A DNA stretch of 64,000 nt from Candidatus Acetothermia bacterium (GTDB lineage: Bacteria > Bipolaricaulota > Bipolaricaulia > RBG-16-55-9 > JANLFV01): positions 248,001 through 312,000 of the forward strand of contig JANLFV010000001.1 of NCBI GenBank assembly GCA_024653345.1, given 5' to 3'. The translations under genes were made by a program, and so were the position numbers. Shown here one piece after another: positions 51,183-60,021 of the stretch. The first letter of the stretch is position 1. Every line of letters starts with the position of its first letter. The notes beneath the pieces were generated by a model. It worked only from the letters and a program-made list of their open reading frames with translations. It searched no databases and was not told where the DNA came from.

Positions 51183-52525
51183 AGGTCGAAGTAGAGCAGG
51201 AATTCGTAAGGATGGGGCCGCTGCTGGACCGAGGCGGCCTCCGCGCGCTTGCTCCGGATCCAGTGGGCGATCTGCTCCTCGCTGAAGACGCCTCCGAGGT
51301 GGAGGTAGGCCTGATCGGCCTCGAGGGCCTCGAGCGCCTCCTCCAACGAGCGGGGGAGCGGGGCGGCGGAAAAATCCTCTCGCAATGGATCGAGCCCCTC
51401 ACGGACCCCATCGAGGCCAGCGAGGAGGATCGCCGCGAGCGCGAGGTAGGGGTTAGCGGTCGCGTCCATCGTCCGGAGCTCGATCCGCCTCTCCGCCTGG
51501 TTTCTGACATAGCCGGGGATGCGGACCGCGCCGCTCCGGTCGGCCACGGCAAAGCGGGGCTCGATCGGGGCCTCGAACCCGGGGACGAACCGGCGATAGG
51601 AGTTCGTGCTCGGATTGGTGAAGGCCATCAGGCTCGCACCGTGCCTCAGCAGGCCCGCGATGTAGCCGAGAGCCAGCTTGCTCAGGCCGGCGTGGCCCTC
51701 AGGATCGGCGAAGCAGTTCGCGCCATCCCGAACGAGGCGTTGGTGGAGGTGGAGACCGCTCCCCGCCTCGCCGTGGAGCGGCTTGGGCATGAAGGTCGCC
51801 TTCAGGCCGTGCCGGAGAGCGACCCGACGGACGGCGTCCTTGACGAGCATGATCGCGTCCGCGGCCTCCACGAGGCCCATGAAGTTCAGCTCGATCTCGG
51901 CCTGGCCTGCGCTCCCGACCTCGTGGTGGTGATACTTCACGGAGAGCCGCTGGGCCTCAAGGTGGGCGGAGATCTCGTTCCGCAGCTCCAGGAGGCCGTC
52001 GCGGGGCGGCATGGCGTGATAGGCCGATGTGCCGTCCTCCCCGCCCTCGGTGCAGGGCTCGAGGCATAGCTCGATCCTCCGCCCGGAGCATGCGACCCGG
52101 CTCTCCTTGAAGAGGTAGAACTCGAACTCCGGCGCGACTCGCAGCTCATCGGCCAAGCCCGTTCCCCGGAGGTAGCTTCCGGCCCGCTTGGCTGTCCCCC
52201 GCGGGTCGAAGCGGAGGGGCTCGCGGCCCGCGTCGGCCTCATACAAATCGCAGATCAGGCTGAGCATCGGCTCCCCCGCGAGGGGGTCGATCCGGGCCGT
52301 CCCCAGGTCGGGGATGAGGACCATGTCGCTCTGCTCGACCCCGGCAAAGCCGTAGTTCGAGCCGTCGAAGCCCACCCCTCGCTCGACCGCCTCCTCAGTG
52401 AACTGCGCCGCCGGTATGGTCACATGCCGCCAGCGGCCGAGAAGGTCGCAGGCCCGCAGGTCGACGAACCTCACCGACTCGCGCTCGAGCAGCTCTTTGA
52501 CTTTGCCGAAATGGTCCAAGCTCAC
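51179..52525 (-). CDS. glnA: Glutamine synthetase type I
   Basis: This 448-residue enzyme makes glutamine from glutamate, ammonia and ATP. GS motifs are FVDLRACDLLGR, GFDGSNYGF, APEFEFYLF, the Mg-binding HHHEVGSAGQAEIE, the ATP region PKPLHGEAGSGLHLHQRL, the glutamate-binding NPSTNSYRRFVPGFEAP, and DATANPYLALAAIL. Length fits the shorter GSI-alpha type. The start may be GTG at 52525 or the TTG six bases later, which has GAGGTGA ideally placed. It is divergent from pyrD with adjacent promoters. Confidence 0.95.
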   Translation of the reverse strand: MSLDHFGKVKELLERESVRFVDLRACDLLGRWRHVTIPAAQFTEEAVERGVGFDGSNYGFAGVEQSDMVLIPDLGTARIDPLAGEPMLSLICDLYEADAGREPLRFDPRGTAKRAGSYLRGTGLADELRVAPEFEFYLFKESRVACSGRRIELCLEPCTEGGEDGTSAYHAMPPRDGLLELRNEISAHLEAQRLSVKYHHHEVGSAGQAEIELNFMGLVEAADAIMLVKDAVRRVALRHGLKATFMPKPLHGEAGSGLHLHQRLVRDGANCFADPEGHAGLSKLALGYIAGLLRHGASLMAFTNPSTNSYRRFVPGFEAPIEPRFAVADRSGAVRIPGYVRNQAERRIELRTMDATANPYLALAAILLAGLDGVREGLDPLREDFSAAPLPRSLEEALEALEADQAYLHLGGVFSEEQIAHWIRSKRAEAASVQQRPHPYEFLLYFDL

Positions 52526-52555
52526 CTCGCTTGCCTAGTCTAGTAAAGGAAGGGA

Positions 52556-52584
52556 ATTATAGCATCGCCAATCGGGGGCCGCAA
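52556..52584 (-). promoter_or_regulatory. glnA promoter
   Basis: TTGCGG (52579-52584), a 17-nt spacer and perfect TATAAT (52556-52561) on the minus strand, with a leader of about 25 nt. Confidence 0.7.
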
Positions 52585-52589
52585 AGGGG

Positions 52590-52618
52590 TTGGCGAGCCG
52601 CGGCCTGCTGATTAGAAT
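52590..52618 (+). promoter_or_regulatory. pyrD promoter (leaderless type)
   Basis: TTGGCG (52590-52595), a 17-nt spacer and TAGAAT (52613-52618), 8 nt before the ATG at 52627. No Shine-Dalgarno is present. Confidence 0.7.
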
Positions 52619-52626
52619 CGGGCGGG

Positions 52627-53721
52627 ATGGCCCGGCTGCTGGTCCGACCGCTCCACTGGCTCGAGCCCGAGCGGGCCCACCGGCTCGCCCTCTCTTCTTT
52701 GGAATGGCTCGGACGCCACCCGCGGCTCCAGCGGGCTGTCCATGGCCTCTTCAGCTATGAAGACCCCCGCCTGGAGCAGGAGCTCTTCGGGCTGCACTTT
52801 AAGAACCCGGTCGGCCTGGCCGCGGGGTTCGACAAGGACGGCCGGGCGATCCAGGGGCTCGCGGCCCTCGGGTTCGGCTTCCTCGAGCTGGGGTCGGTGA
52901 GCGCCCGCCCGTCGCCGGGGAATCCCCGGCCGCGGGTCTTCCGCCTGCCAAAGGATAGGGCGATCATCAACCGGATGGGGCTCCCGAGCGCGGGGGCCGA
53001 CCGGGTGGTCGAACAGCTAGCTCGGCTCTGGGCCCACCCGGTCCCCATCGGGCTCAACCTCAGCTTCACCAGCCAGCTCCGCCTCGGGCGGGCGGAGATC
53101 ATCGAGGACTACCTGGAGAGCTTCCGGAAGCTCTATCCTTATGCTGATTACTTTGCCATCAACCTGAGCTGCCCCAACCTCCCCGAGGCTGAGTTCAAGC
53201 CCACCTCGCCCGAAGACCTCGAGCCACTCCTCGCGACAGTTGCCCAAGAGCGAGCCCGACTCGGCGGTGGAAAGCCCGTCCTGATCAAGGTCTCGCCCGA
53301 CTGGACCGAGGCCGAGCTGGACCGAGTCCTGGAAGTCGCAGGAGGCTATATCGACGGCATTATCGCCGTGAATACGACGACTTCCCGCGCGGGCCTTTCG
53401 ACCCGCGAGCCGGAGCTCGTCTCGCAAGCGGGGGGCCTGAGCGGCCGCCCCCTGCGGGAGAGGGCGACCGAGGTGATCGCCCGCATCTACCGCAAGACTG
53501 AGGGGAAGCTCCCGATCATCGGCGTCGGGGGGATCTTCACCGCCGCTGATGCCTGGGAGAAGATCCGGGCCGGCGCGAGCCTGGTCCAGATGTACACCGG
53601 CCTGATCTATGAAGGCCCGGGGATCGTGCGGGAGATCAATCGCGGGCTGGCCAGGCTGCTCGAGGAACATGGCTGCCGGAGCATCGCCGAGGCGGTGGGG
53701 TTGCAGGCTGAGCCTCGCTAG
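52627..53721 (+). CDS. pyrD: Dihydroorotate dehydrogenase, class 2
   Basis: This 364-residue flavoenzyme oxidises dihydroorotate in pyrimidine synthesis. The N-terminal membrane-associating helix region (LLVRPLHWLEPERAHRLAL) marks the quinone-dependent class. FMN and substrate motifs are NPVGLAAGFDKDGRAI, ELGSVSARPSPGNPRPR, NRMGLPSAGAD, INLSCPNLP, IIAVNTTTSR, GGLSGRPLRERA and GVGGIFTAADAWEKI. The usual catalytic Ser region is INLSFTSQ. It implies a membrane quinone pool. Confidence 0.95.
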   Translation: MARLLVRPLHWLEPERAHRLALSSLEWLGRHPRLQRAVHGLFSYEDPRLEQELFGLHFKNPVGLAAGFDKDGRAIQGLAALGFGFLELGSVSARPSPGNPRPRVFRLPKDRAIINRMGLPSAGADRVVEQLARLWAHPVPIGLNLSFTSQLRLGRAEIIEDYLESFRKLYPYADYFAINLSCPNLPEAEFKPTSPEDLEPLLATVAQERARLGGGKPVLIKVSPDWTEAELDRVLEVAGGYIDGIIAVNTTTSRAGLSTREPELVSQAGGLSGRPLRERATEVIARIYRKTEGKLPIIGVGGIFTAADAWEKIRAGASLVQMYTGLIYEGPGIVREINRGLARLLEEHGCRSIAEAVGLQAEPR

Positions 53722-53910
53722 GGACCCGGCACGCCCGGCCCACAATGCGAGAATGGCCGTTCTCACCTCGCCTACCCTTATCGCACATGGCTGATGTCCC
53801 AGAGCTTGATGATCCTACACCGGGGCCGCGGGGTGAGGGGCCTTCGATCAGTGCTGCTCCACACTATCTATCCGGAACCTCCGTTGGCGAAGCGGCGGGC
53901 GCGCGGGCCA

Positions 53911-53939
53911 TTGACAGGGGGCAGGCCCGTGCGTAAGCT
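53911..53939 (+). promoter_or_regulatory. Promoter of the pRiA4b ORF-3 gene
   Basis: A perfect TTGACA (53911-53916), a 17-nt spacer and TAAGCT (53934-53939), 15 nt before the ATG at 53955. Confidence 0.55.
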
Positions 53940-53954
53940 AGGGGGAGTTCAGCT

Positions 53955-54449
53955 ATGGCCACTCGAGAGGTTTGTGAGCTCAAGGTTATCCTCAGCGATT
54001 GGGACGCCCGGATCAGAGGGAGGCCCTATCGCCTCCTGGCCGTCCCAGGAGAGCTTACCCTCCACGATCTAGCGGAGCTCATCGTCAGCGCTTTCGATTT
54101 CGACCTCGATCATTGCTTCGGGTTTTACGATAACTACAAGAGCTGGATTCACTCAACCGAGTGCTACGACATCTTCAAGGACATAGAGGAAGAGGAAGGC
54201 GTTTGGCTCGAGCCCAGCCGTTGCGGGAGCGTGATTAAGACCAAGATCAGCGACATCTTCACCCCGGCCAAGAAGAGGTGGCTCTTCCTCTTCGACTACG
54301 GCGACGAGTGGCACTTCATCGTCGATCTCATGGGCGTAACCCGCCCGGAGAAGGGGGAGAGATATCCCCGGATCCTAGAATCTGTTGGCGAGGCCCCGCC
54401 TCAATATGAGTGCTACGACGAAGAGGAAGAGATGGGCGAGGGGCCTTAG
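53955..54449 (+). CDS. Plasmid pRiA4b ORF-3 family protein
   Basis: This 164-residue acidic protein has the family pattern of pRiA4b ORF-3: RPYRLLAVPGELTLHDLAELIVSAFDFDLDH near the start, HCFGFY, then RWLFLFDYGDEWHFIVDLMGV. The fold is common in plasmids, mobile elements and free-standing chromosomal genes, with no proven role. GGGGAG lies a few bases before the ATG. The tail is very acidic (DEEEEMGEG). No transposase is adjacent. Confidence 0.82.
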   Translation: MATREVCELKVILSDWDARIRGRPYRLLAVPGELTLHDLAELIVSAFDFDLDHCFGFYDNYKSWIHSTECYDIFKDIEEEEGVWLEPSRCGSVIKTKISDIFTPAKKRWLFLFDYGDEWHFIVDLMGVTRPEKGERYPRILESVGEAPPQYECYDEEEEMGEGP

Positions 54450-54521
54450 CCGCAGCCTTCTGCGAACCTGAGCTTTAGCAAGCGAAGTCCTGCTCATCAG
54501 CTATAAGGAGCGTGATCCTGA

Positions 54522-55829
54522 ATGAAGCGTCTGATCATCATGGGCGCGGCCGGGAGAGACTTCCACAACTTCAATGTCTGCTACCGCGACAAGCCCGAGT
54601 GGCAGGTGGTCGCTTTCACCGCCACCCAGATCCCGAACATCGCCGGGAGGAGGTATCCGCCGGAGTTGGCCGGCCGGCTCTACCCTGAGGGGATCCCGAT
54701 CGAGCCGGAGGAGCGCCTCCCCGAGCTGATCAAGGAGCACAAGGTCCAGGAGGTCGTCTTCGCCTACAGCGATGTCTCGCATCACTATGTGATGGAGCGG
54801 GCCGCGATCGCCCAGGCCGCGGGCGCGGACTTCGTCCTGCTCGGCCCGGAGTCGACGATGCTGAAGGCCCAAAAGCCCGTGGTGGCGATCACCGCCGTCC
54901 GGACCGGTGCGGGGAAGAGCCAGACGACCCGCCGGGTGAGCGACATCCTAAGGGCATGGGGGAAGAGGCTGGCGATCGTCCGCCACCCCATGCCTTACGG
55001 AGACCTAGTAAAGCAGGCGGTCCAGCGGTTCGCGAGCTATGCTGACCTGGACCGGCATAACTGCACCATCGAGGAGCGCGAGGAGTATGAGCCCCACCTC
55101 GACCGGGGGAATGTCGTCTTCGCCGGGGTCGATTACGAGCGGATCCTGCGGGAGGCCGAACGGGAGGCCGATCTCATCCTCTGGGACGGGGGGAACAACG
55201 ACTTCCCCTTCTACAAGGCCGATCTTTGGATCACCCTGGCCGACCCTCACCGCGCGGGCGACGAGCTCACCTACTGGCCGGGGTCGGTCAACATCCGCGC
55301 GGCCGATGTGGTGGTGATCAACAAGGTCGATACCGCCTCTGAAGAGCAGGTCCGCCAGGTCCGGGAGAATGTCCGAAAGGTCAATGCCAAGGCGATGATC
55401 ATCGAGGCGGCCTCGCCGATCTCCGTCGATAACCCGGCCCTGGTGAAGGGCAAGCGCGCGCTGGTCATCGAGGACGGCCCGACCCTCACTCACGGGGAGA
55501 TGAGCTTCGGGGCCGGGCGGATCGCGGCCGAGCGGTGCGGCGCAGCCGAGCTGATCGATCCCCGGCCCTTCGCCGTCCGCTCGATCGCCGAGACGCTGGC
55601 CAGATACCCCCAGGCGGAGAGGCTCCTCCCGGCCGTCGGCTACGGCGAGCAGCAGGTCCGAGACCTCGCGGAGACGATCGCGCGGGCCCAGCCCGAGGTG
55701 GTGCTCATCGGGACCCCGATCGACCTCCGGCGGCTCATCAACTTCGATGTCCCGGCAGTCCGGGCCCGCTATGAGCTGAAAGAGGTCGGCCGCCCGACCC
55801 TGGAGGAGATTCTCAAGAAGCTGCTCTAA
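54522..55829 (+). CDS. Cyclic 2,3-diphosphoglycerate synthetase-like P-loop protein
   Basis: This 435-residue protein resembles archaeal cyclic 2,3-diphosphoglycerate synthetase. It begins with a Rossmann-like domain (RLIIMGAAGRDFHNFNVCYRD) and continues with a P-loop domain (AVRTGAGKSQTTRRVSDIL near residue 127, ILWDGGNNDFPF, DVVVINKVD). Bacterial homologs are common in thermophiles and often of unproven function. If it keeps the activity it would make a thermoprotective or phosphate-storage metabolite (inference). AAGGAG precedes the ATG at 54522. Confidence 0.82.
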   Translation: MKRLIIMGAAGRDFHNFNVCYRDKPEWQVVAFTATQIPNIAGRRYPPELAGRLYPEGIPIEPEERLPELIKEHKVQEVVFAYSDVSHHYVMERAAIAQAAGADFVLLGPESTMLKAQKPVVAITAVRTGAGKSQTTRRVSDILRAWGKRLAIVRHPMPYGDLVKQAVQRFASYADLDRHNCTIEEREEYEPHLDRGNVVFAGVDYERILREAEREADLILWDGGNNDFPFYKADLWITLADPHRAGDELTYWPGSVNIRAADVVVINKVDTASEEQVRQVRENVRKVNAKAMIIEAASPISVDNPALVKGKRALVIEDGPTLTHGEMSFGAGRIAAERCGAAELIDPRPFAVRSIAETLARYPQAERLLPAVGYGEQQVRDLAETIARAQPEVVLIGTPIDLRRLINFDVPAVRARYELKEVGRPTLEEILKKLL

Positions 55830-55907
55830 CCCACGCCCTCCCGAGGCTGCCCGCCGCGAGCGAGCCCCCTCCCTGACAGAGATCACCTGAGCCTTGAACC
55901 GCCTTCC

Positions 55908-55937
55908 TTGAGCGGCCTTAGAGATCGGTCCTAGATT
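55908..55937 (+). promoter_or_regulatory. Promoter of the exported protein gene at 55967
   Basis: TTGAGC (55908-55913), an 18-nt spacer and TAGATT (55932-55937), about 29 nt before the ATG. Confidence 0.5.
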
Positions 55938-55966
55938 AGCCACGAATCGAAGGGAGGTTAAGGACG

Positions 55967-56605
55967 ATGAAGCTCGTCTTGAGTTCTGTTTTAGCAGCGA
56001 TGCTCCTCGCCTCTGCAGGGCTGATAGCGATCGCGCAGGAGGCGGCCCCGCCCACGATCCCTGGGCCGGCGTTCGGTCTGGCTCTCTCCCTACCGCTGAT
56101 CACCAGCCCGGCGGGCACTCTGACCACGGCGCTCACCTTCATCCACCTCTACGCTGAGGCGCCTCTCACGCTCGACATCGCGGCGCGGTTGGGCACGAAC
56201 TTCTATCTGAGCGCGGCGTTGCTCCGCACGGATCTCACCTCGGTGGAGGGGGCGCTCCTGCTCTTCCTCAACCGTGGGATGGCCCGGTTCTACCTCGGCG
56301 GCGGGCTGGGGACCTTCCCCTACGAGATGGTCACCACGCTCGGGAATGCCTACGGCCCGGGGATGCTCCTCGCGCTCCACGAGCTCGCGGGCTTCCGGGT
56401 CACCACCGGCCCGTTCTCGATCTTCGCCGAGCTGCGCTATCGAGTGATGCCCAGCTCGCTCTGCTGGCTCGATGCGGACGGTGACGGGAGCTACGAGGGC
56501 GTCTGCGACGGGAGCGGCGCGCTCTCGAGCCTCGAGATCTCGATCGGCGGGATGGTGAACTTCGGCGCGGGCTTCCCCTGCGTCTGCTGCACCTGCCCGG
56601 GGTAG
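55967..56605 (+). CDS. Exported beta-barrel-like protein, unknown
   Basis: This 212-residue protein has a signal peptide (MKLVLSSVLAAMLLASAGLIAIAQ, cut after about residue 24). The mature part looks like a small outer-membrane beta-barrel (alternating pattern in LTTALTFIHLYAEAPLTLDIAARLG, ARFYLGGGLGTFPYEM, FSIFAELRYRV). A DADGDGSYEG calcium-type loop and a Cys-rich end (FPCVCCTCPG) stand out. GGGAGGTTAAGG precedes the ATG. I recognise no family. Confidence 0.65.
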   Translation: MKLVLSSVLAAMLLASAGLIAIAQEAAPPTIPGPAFGLALSLPLITSPAGTLTTALTFIHLYAEAPLTLDIAARLGTNFYLSAALLRTDLTSVEGALLLFLNRGMARFYLGGGLGTFPYEMVTTLGNAYGPGMLLALHELAGFRVTTGPFSIFAELRYRVMPSSLCWLDADGDGSYEGVCDGSGALSSLEISIGGMVNFGAGFPCVCCTCPG

Positions 56606-56870
56606 GCGGATCAGGATCGCCGTCTCCGCTGGGCCTGGCTGAGCACGGGGCCTGACTCCTCGGTCTCCGCATGCAGACCAGGAGGAAGATGAGCCGGCAC
56701 CGTGCAAGGCGACCCGGATAGGCTTGGCCAGCCCCAGGCCCCGAATATTAAACCAACGCCTCCAGCGTAAAGACTGGGTCGATCCTCTATTACTCCTGCG
56801 GCTTGTGCGTGCACCCCTCAGCGCTTGGTTGCCTTCCGCGCTCTGCGGTTAGCGCCGACGGCGCAATTCC

Positions 56871-57727
56871 AGGGTCTGTCTGCAAACTAGAGCCATAGGA
56901 GTATCGCTGCGATCACCCACCTCGCCCGGTAGTTCGCTGCCCGCTTCTCGTAGCGCGTTGCCAAGCGCAATTCCTTGGATCGATTGACCAGCCGCTCCAC
57001 CAGGTTCCGCTGACGGCAGATCTCCCGATTGAATGGGCCCTCGGGCATTCATTCTCCTGGCGGTGGATGGTGATCCTCATCCCGTGTGCCCGAGCATAGC
57101 GGCGAATCTCCCCGCTGCTGTAGCCCCTGTCCCCGACCACCCGCCCCGGCCGCAGCCTGGGTCGACCTCCTCCCCGACGTGCATTGCCCCTTGCTCCATC
57201 AACTGCGGGAAGACCGGGGCTTCATGGCACTCTCCCGCGGTCAACACCAGGGTCATCAGCTTACCTTTCCCTTCCCCTCCGAGGTGCACCTTGGTGCCAA
57301 ACCCGGCCCGACTCCGTCCCAAGGCTTCCCCCTCCGCGTCCCCCCTTTGGCCCCCGCAGCATGCTGATGGGCCCAGACGCTCGCGCCATCCACATACTGG
57401 ATCTCCCAGCCCAGCCGCCCAGCGGCATCCGCTTGCCCCTGGAGTTCGGCCCAGAGTTGCTCCCAGATGCCGGCCTTCCGCCAGCGGTAGAAGCAGCTGG
57501 CCACGGTCTGCCAGGGCCCGTAGCGCTCAGGGAGGTCACGCCAGGGGGCGCCGGTGCGCAACAGCCAGAGGATCCCGTGAGGATCGTGCGGTGATCGCGC
57601 GCCGGTCGCCCCGTCCTCGGCTTCTGCGGGGGGAGTAGCCGCTGAAGCCTCTCCCACTGCCTATCCCTCAGGTCTCCTCTACCCGTGCCCCAAGTCTACC
57701 ACAAGCCAGAGTTTCCAGACACGCCCT
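56871..57727. mobile_element. Decayed IS5-type insertion sequence
   Basis: This 0.86-kb element has imperfect terminal inverted repeats near 56872-56894 and 57704-57726 (sharing TGTCTG and AAACT; 16 of 23 positions by hand). It contains a minus-strand transposase broken by frameshifts. I see no target duplication. Confidence 0.8.
56887..57684 (-). pseudogene. IS5-family transposase, broken by frameshifts
   Basis: The pieces read in order as an IS5 (DUF4096/DDE_1-like) transposase. The N-terminus DRQWERLQRLLPP lies at about 57660. ILWLLRTGAPWRDLPERYGPW follows after a one-base loss near 57585. YVDGASVWAHQHAAGAKGG gives the first catalytic Asp. After a shift near 57325 it reads FGTKVHLGGEGKGK and LVLTAGECHEAP. 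The next segment, MVGDRGYSSGEIRRYARAHG, gives the second Asp, and the C-terminus after further shifts contains RLVNRSKEL-like sequence and VIAAILLWL, ending at the TAG in 56887-56889. At least three shifts show it is inactive. Confidence 0.85.
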
Positions 57728-58051
57728 AGTCTTGTCGGCGGACGTGCTGGCAGGACTGACCCGCTGGGGCAAGCAGTTGCTGGGAGGTAAGCCGCGCCCA
57801 GGAGAGGTGCGGCAGCAGTGGGGATGGAGCTTGATCTCGCTGGCTGAGGGGGTGAGAAGCTGGCTTGCCCAGCTGGGGCAGTTGATCCTGTGGGGCTTGC
57901 AGTTTCTCTCCCCCCCATCTCCGTCCCCCCTGCTGAGAGGGGAGGCTATCTTGACTCTGGGAAAGGCTTGGGAAGAAATCGGGGCAACCTGCTTTCAATC
58001 CCCCGGTTGTGGAAGGTAAGTCGCCCACATGCTTTCTAGCCAGGGCCTTCC
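57728..58051. other. 324-bp gap with no recognisable gene
   Basis: The gap lies between the IS5 remnant and the 3' end of the GH130 gene. Both strands have open frames here, but they lack ribosome sites, family motifs and plausible composition. A C-rich stretch at 57908-57930 is the only notable feature. I see no terminator with a clear U tract. Confidence 0.5.
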
Positions 58052-59047
58052 CTAGCGCGGCCTTAGTGGAAGGCGGTTTTCCTTCATGAAGGCCATGACC
58101 TCGTCTGCCCGACAGAAGGCAAGGCAAGTGACGGTGTCCGCGCCGCCGTAGTAGATGGCTACTCGACCCGTGGCAGCATCAGCCAGAGCCGCACAGGGAA
58201 AGACCACATTCGGAACATCGCCGACTTGCTCGTAAGTCTCCTTGGGGTGCAAGAGATAGGGCGCGGTGCGGAAGAGCACCTTCCAGGGCTGTTCCAGGTC
58301 CAGCAACGCCGCCCCCATCGAGTAGACGAACCCGTTGCACGAGGTCAGCACCCCATGGTAGAAGAGGAGCCAGCCCTCGGTCGTCTCGATCGGGACCGGA
58401 CCAGCGCCGATCTTCGTGTTCTGCCAGCCATAGGCAGGCTCCATGACCAAGCGATGCTTACCCCAGTGGATCATGTCCGGGCTCTCGGAGTAGTAGATGT
58501 CCCCGAAGGGTGTGTGGCCGCGATCGCTGGGGCGGCTGAGCATGGCAAAATTCCCGTTAATCCTGCGGGGGAAGAGGACACCGTTACGGTTGTAGGGCAG
58601 GAAGGCGTTCTCCAGTTGATAGAAGGACTGGAAATCGTAGGTGTAAGCCACACCAATGGTCGGCCAGCCCCCGAACCCGTTGCACCAGGTGATATAATAG
58701 CGATCCTCGATCCAGCAGACCCGCGGGTCATAGCCGTATTCCCACTCTAGCGGGCTGATGCCCTCAGCCGGTTGGAATCGGATGCGCTCGTTCTCGATCT
58801 CCCACTTGAGGCCGTCCTGACTCCGCCCGACATGGAGCTGCATCGCCCGTCGCTTGTCATCACAGCGAAAGACCCCGCGAAATTCGCCTCGGTAGGGCAC
58901 GACCGCCGAGTTGAAGATGCTGTTCGACGACGGTATCAGGTCTCGCGGGATGATCGGGTTCTTCGAGTAACGCCAGACCACATCCTGGCAGCTGTGAGGG
59001 CGCTCTTCCCAGGGGATATTGGGCAACTCAGGACCGATGATCTTCAT
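58052..59047 (-). CDS. GH130-family glycoside phosphorylase/hydrolase
   Basis: This 331-residue five-bladed beta-propeller enzyme resembles GH130, which phosphorolyses beta-1,4-mannosides or related oligosaccharides. Motifs are [49 protein letters not shown] (the Asp region of the family), [22 protein letters not shown], and [20 protein letters not shown]. The substrate cannot be told. The ATG at 59047 has GGAGG at a good distance; the GTG at 59056 overlaps that site. It closes a minus-strand ABC transporter operon, 24 nt after the last ATPase. Confidence 0.9.
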   Translation of the reverse strand: MKIIGPELPNIPWEERPHSCQDVVWRYSKNPIIPRDLIPSSNSIFNSAVVPYRGEFRGVFRCDDKRRAMQLHVGRSQDGLKWEIENERIRFQPAEGISPLEWEYGYDPRVCWIEDRYYITWCNGFGGWPTIGVAYTYDFQSFYQLENAFLPYNRNGVLFPRRINGNFAMLSRPSDRGHTPFGDIYYSESPDMIHWGKHRLVMEPAYGWQNTKIGAGPVPIETTEGWLLFYHGVLTSCNGFVYSMGAALLDLEQPWKVLFRTAPYLLHPKETYEQVGDVPNVVFPCAALADAATGRVAIYYGGADTVTCLAFCRADEVMAFMKENRLPLRPR

Positions 59048-59070
59048 GCCCGCCACCTCCTCTCATCAGG

Positions 59071-60021
59071 TCATTGCCCCGTCACCTGGCTGCAGGCCAC
59101 GAGATGACCGCTCTCCGCCTCCACGAGCGCGGGCCTCCGACTGTCGCAGCAACCGGCCTGGTCAGTGATCGGGCACCTGTCGTAGTAGACACAGCCGCCG
59201 GGAAGCCCCGCGGCCCTTACCCTAAGGCCGGCCTCCACTTCCTCCCATTTCTTATCGAGCCGCGGCACAGAGGCCATGAGTAACCTCGTGTATGGGTGGA
59301 GTGGGTTCGAGTATATCTTCTCCGTGGAGCCCATCTCCACGACACAGCCGCGGTAGAGGATCACCGCCCTCTCGCTGATATAGTAACCCAGGGAGAGATC
59401 GTGCGTGATGAAGAGGATGGACAGGCCGCGCGGCTTGAGATCAGCGAGCAGATTGAGGACATCCATCCTGGTGGAGGCATCGAGCATGCTGATGATCTCG
59501 TCGGCCACGAGGAGCTTAATGTCCAGAAGCAACGCGCGCGCGATCAGGAATCGCTGAAGTTGGCCCCCACTGAGCTGGTGGGGGAACTTGTTCAGGACAT
59601 CCGGGGGGTTCAGCCCGACGGCCCGCAATGCCCCCTCCACCTTCGCGCTCCACTGCGCTCCCGTAAGCCCGGGGAAGAATTCATGCCTCACAATCCCAAA
59701 GATCCGATCGGCCTTGAAGATCGGGTTGTAGGAGCAGAACGGATCCTGGAAGACCCCCTGCACATCGCAACAATACTTCTTGAGCGCGGCCCCCTTGAGC
59801 GTGGAGATGTCGACCCCGTTGAATCTGATCATCCCCGAGGTTATCGGCGTGAGGCGCAAGATCATCTTCCCGATCGTGGTCTTGCCGCTCCCGCTCTCCC
59901 CGATCAGGGAGACAACCTCACCATCCTCGATATCGAAGCTCACATTGCTTACGGCGTGGAGCTCCTTCCCCCCGAAGGTTCCGACCCTGTAGACCTTCGA
60001 TATCCCTTCAAGCTCGAGCAT
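59071..60021 (-). CDS. Oligopeptide/oligosaccharide ABC transporter ATPase (OppF-like)
   Basis: This 316-residue ABC ATPase has Walker A LIGESGSGKTTIGKMIL near residue 37, signature QLSGGQLQRFLIARAL, Walker B LLVADEIISMLDAS and the OPP-type C-terminal extension (HPYTRLLMASVP, then a cysteine set CVYYDRCPITDQAGCC). Glu-to-Ile just after the Walker B Asp-Glu is usual for this group. The ATG at 60021 overlaps the preceding gene by 14 nt. It pairs with the OppD-like ATPase. The GH130 gene suggests an oligosaccharide cargo. Confidence 0.92.
   Translation of the reverse strand: MLELEGISKVYRVGTFGGKELHAVSNVSFDIEDGEVVSLIGESGSGKTTIGKMILRLTPITSGMIRFNGVDISTLKGAALKKYCCDVQGVFQDPFCSYNPIFKADRIFGIVRHEFFPGLTGAQWSAKVEGALRAVGLNPPDVLNKFPHQLSGGQLQRFLIARALLLDIKLLVADEIISMLDASTRMDVLNLLADLKPRGLSILFITHDLSLGYYISERAVILYRGCVVEMGSTEKIYSNPLHPYTRLLMASVPRLDKKWEEVEAGLRVRAAGLPGGCVYYDRCPITDQAGCCDSRRPALVEAESGHLVACSQVTGQ

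Noticed and set aside
57732-58019. Open frames on both strands in the gap after the IS5 remnant
   Set aside because: No ribosome site, no family pattern, and repetitive Gly/Leu/Trp composition on either strand.
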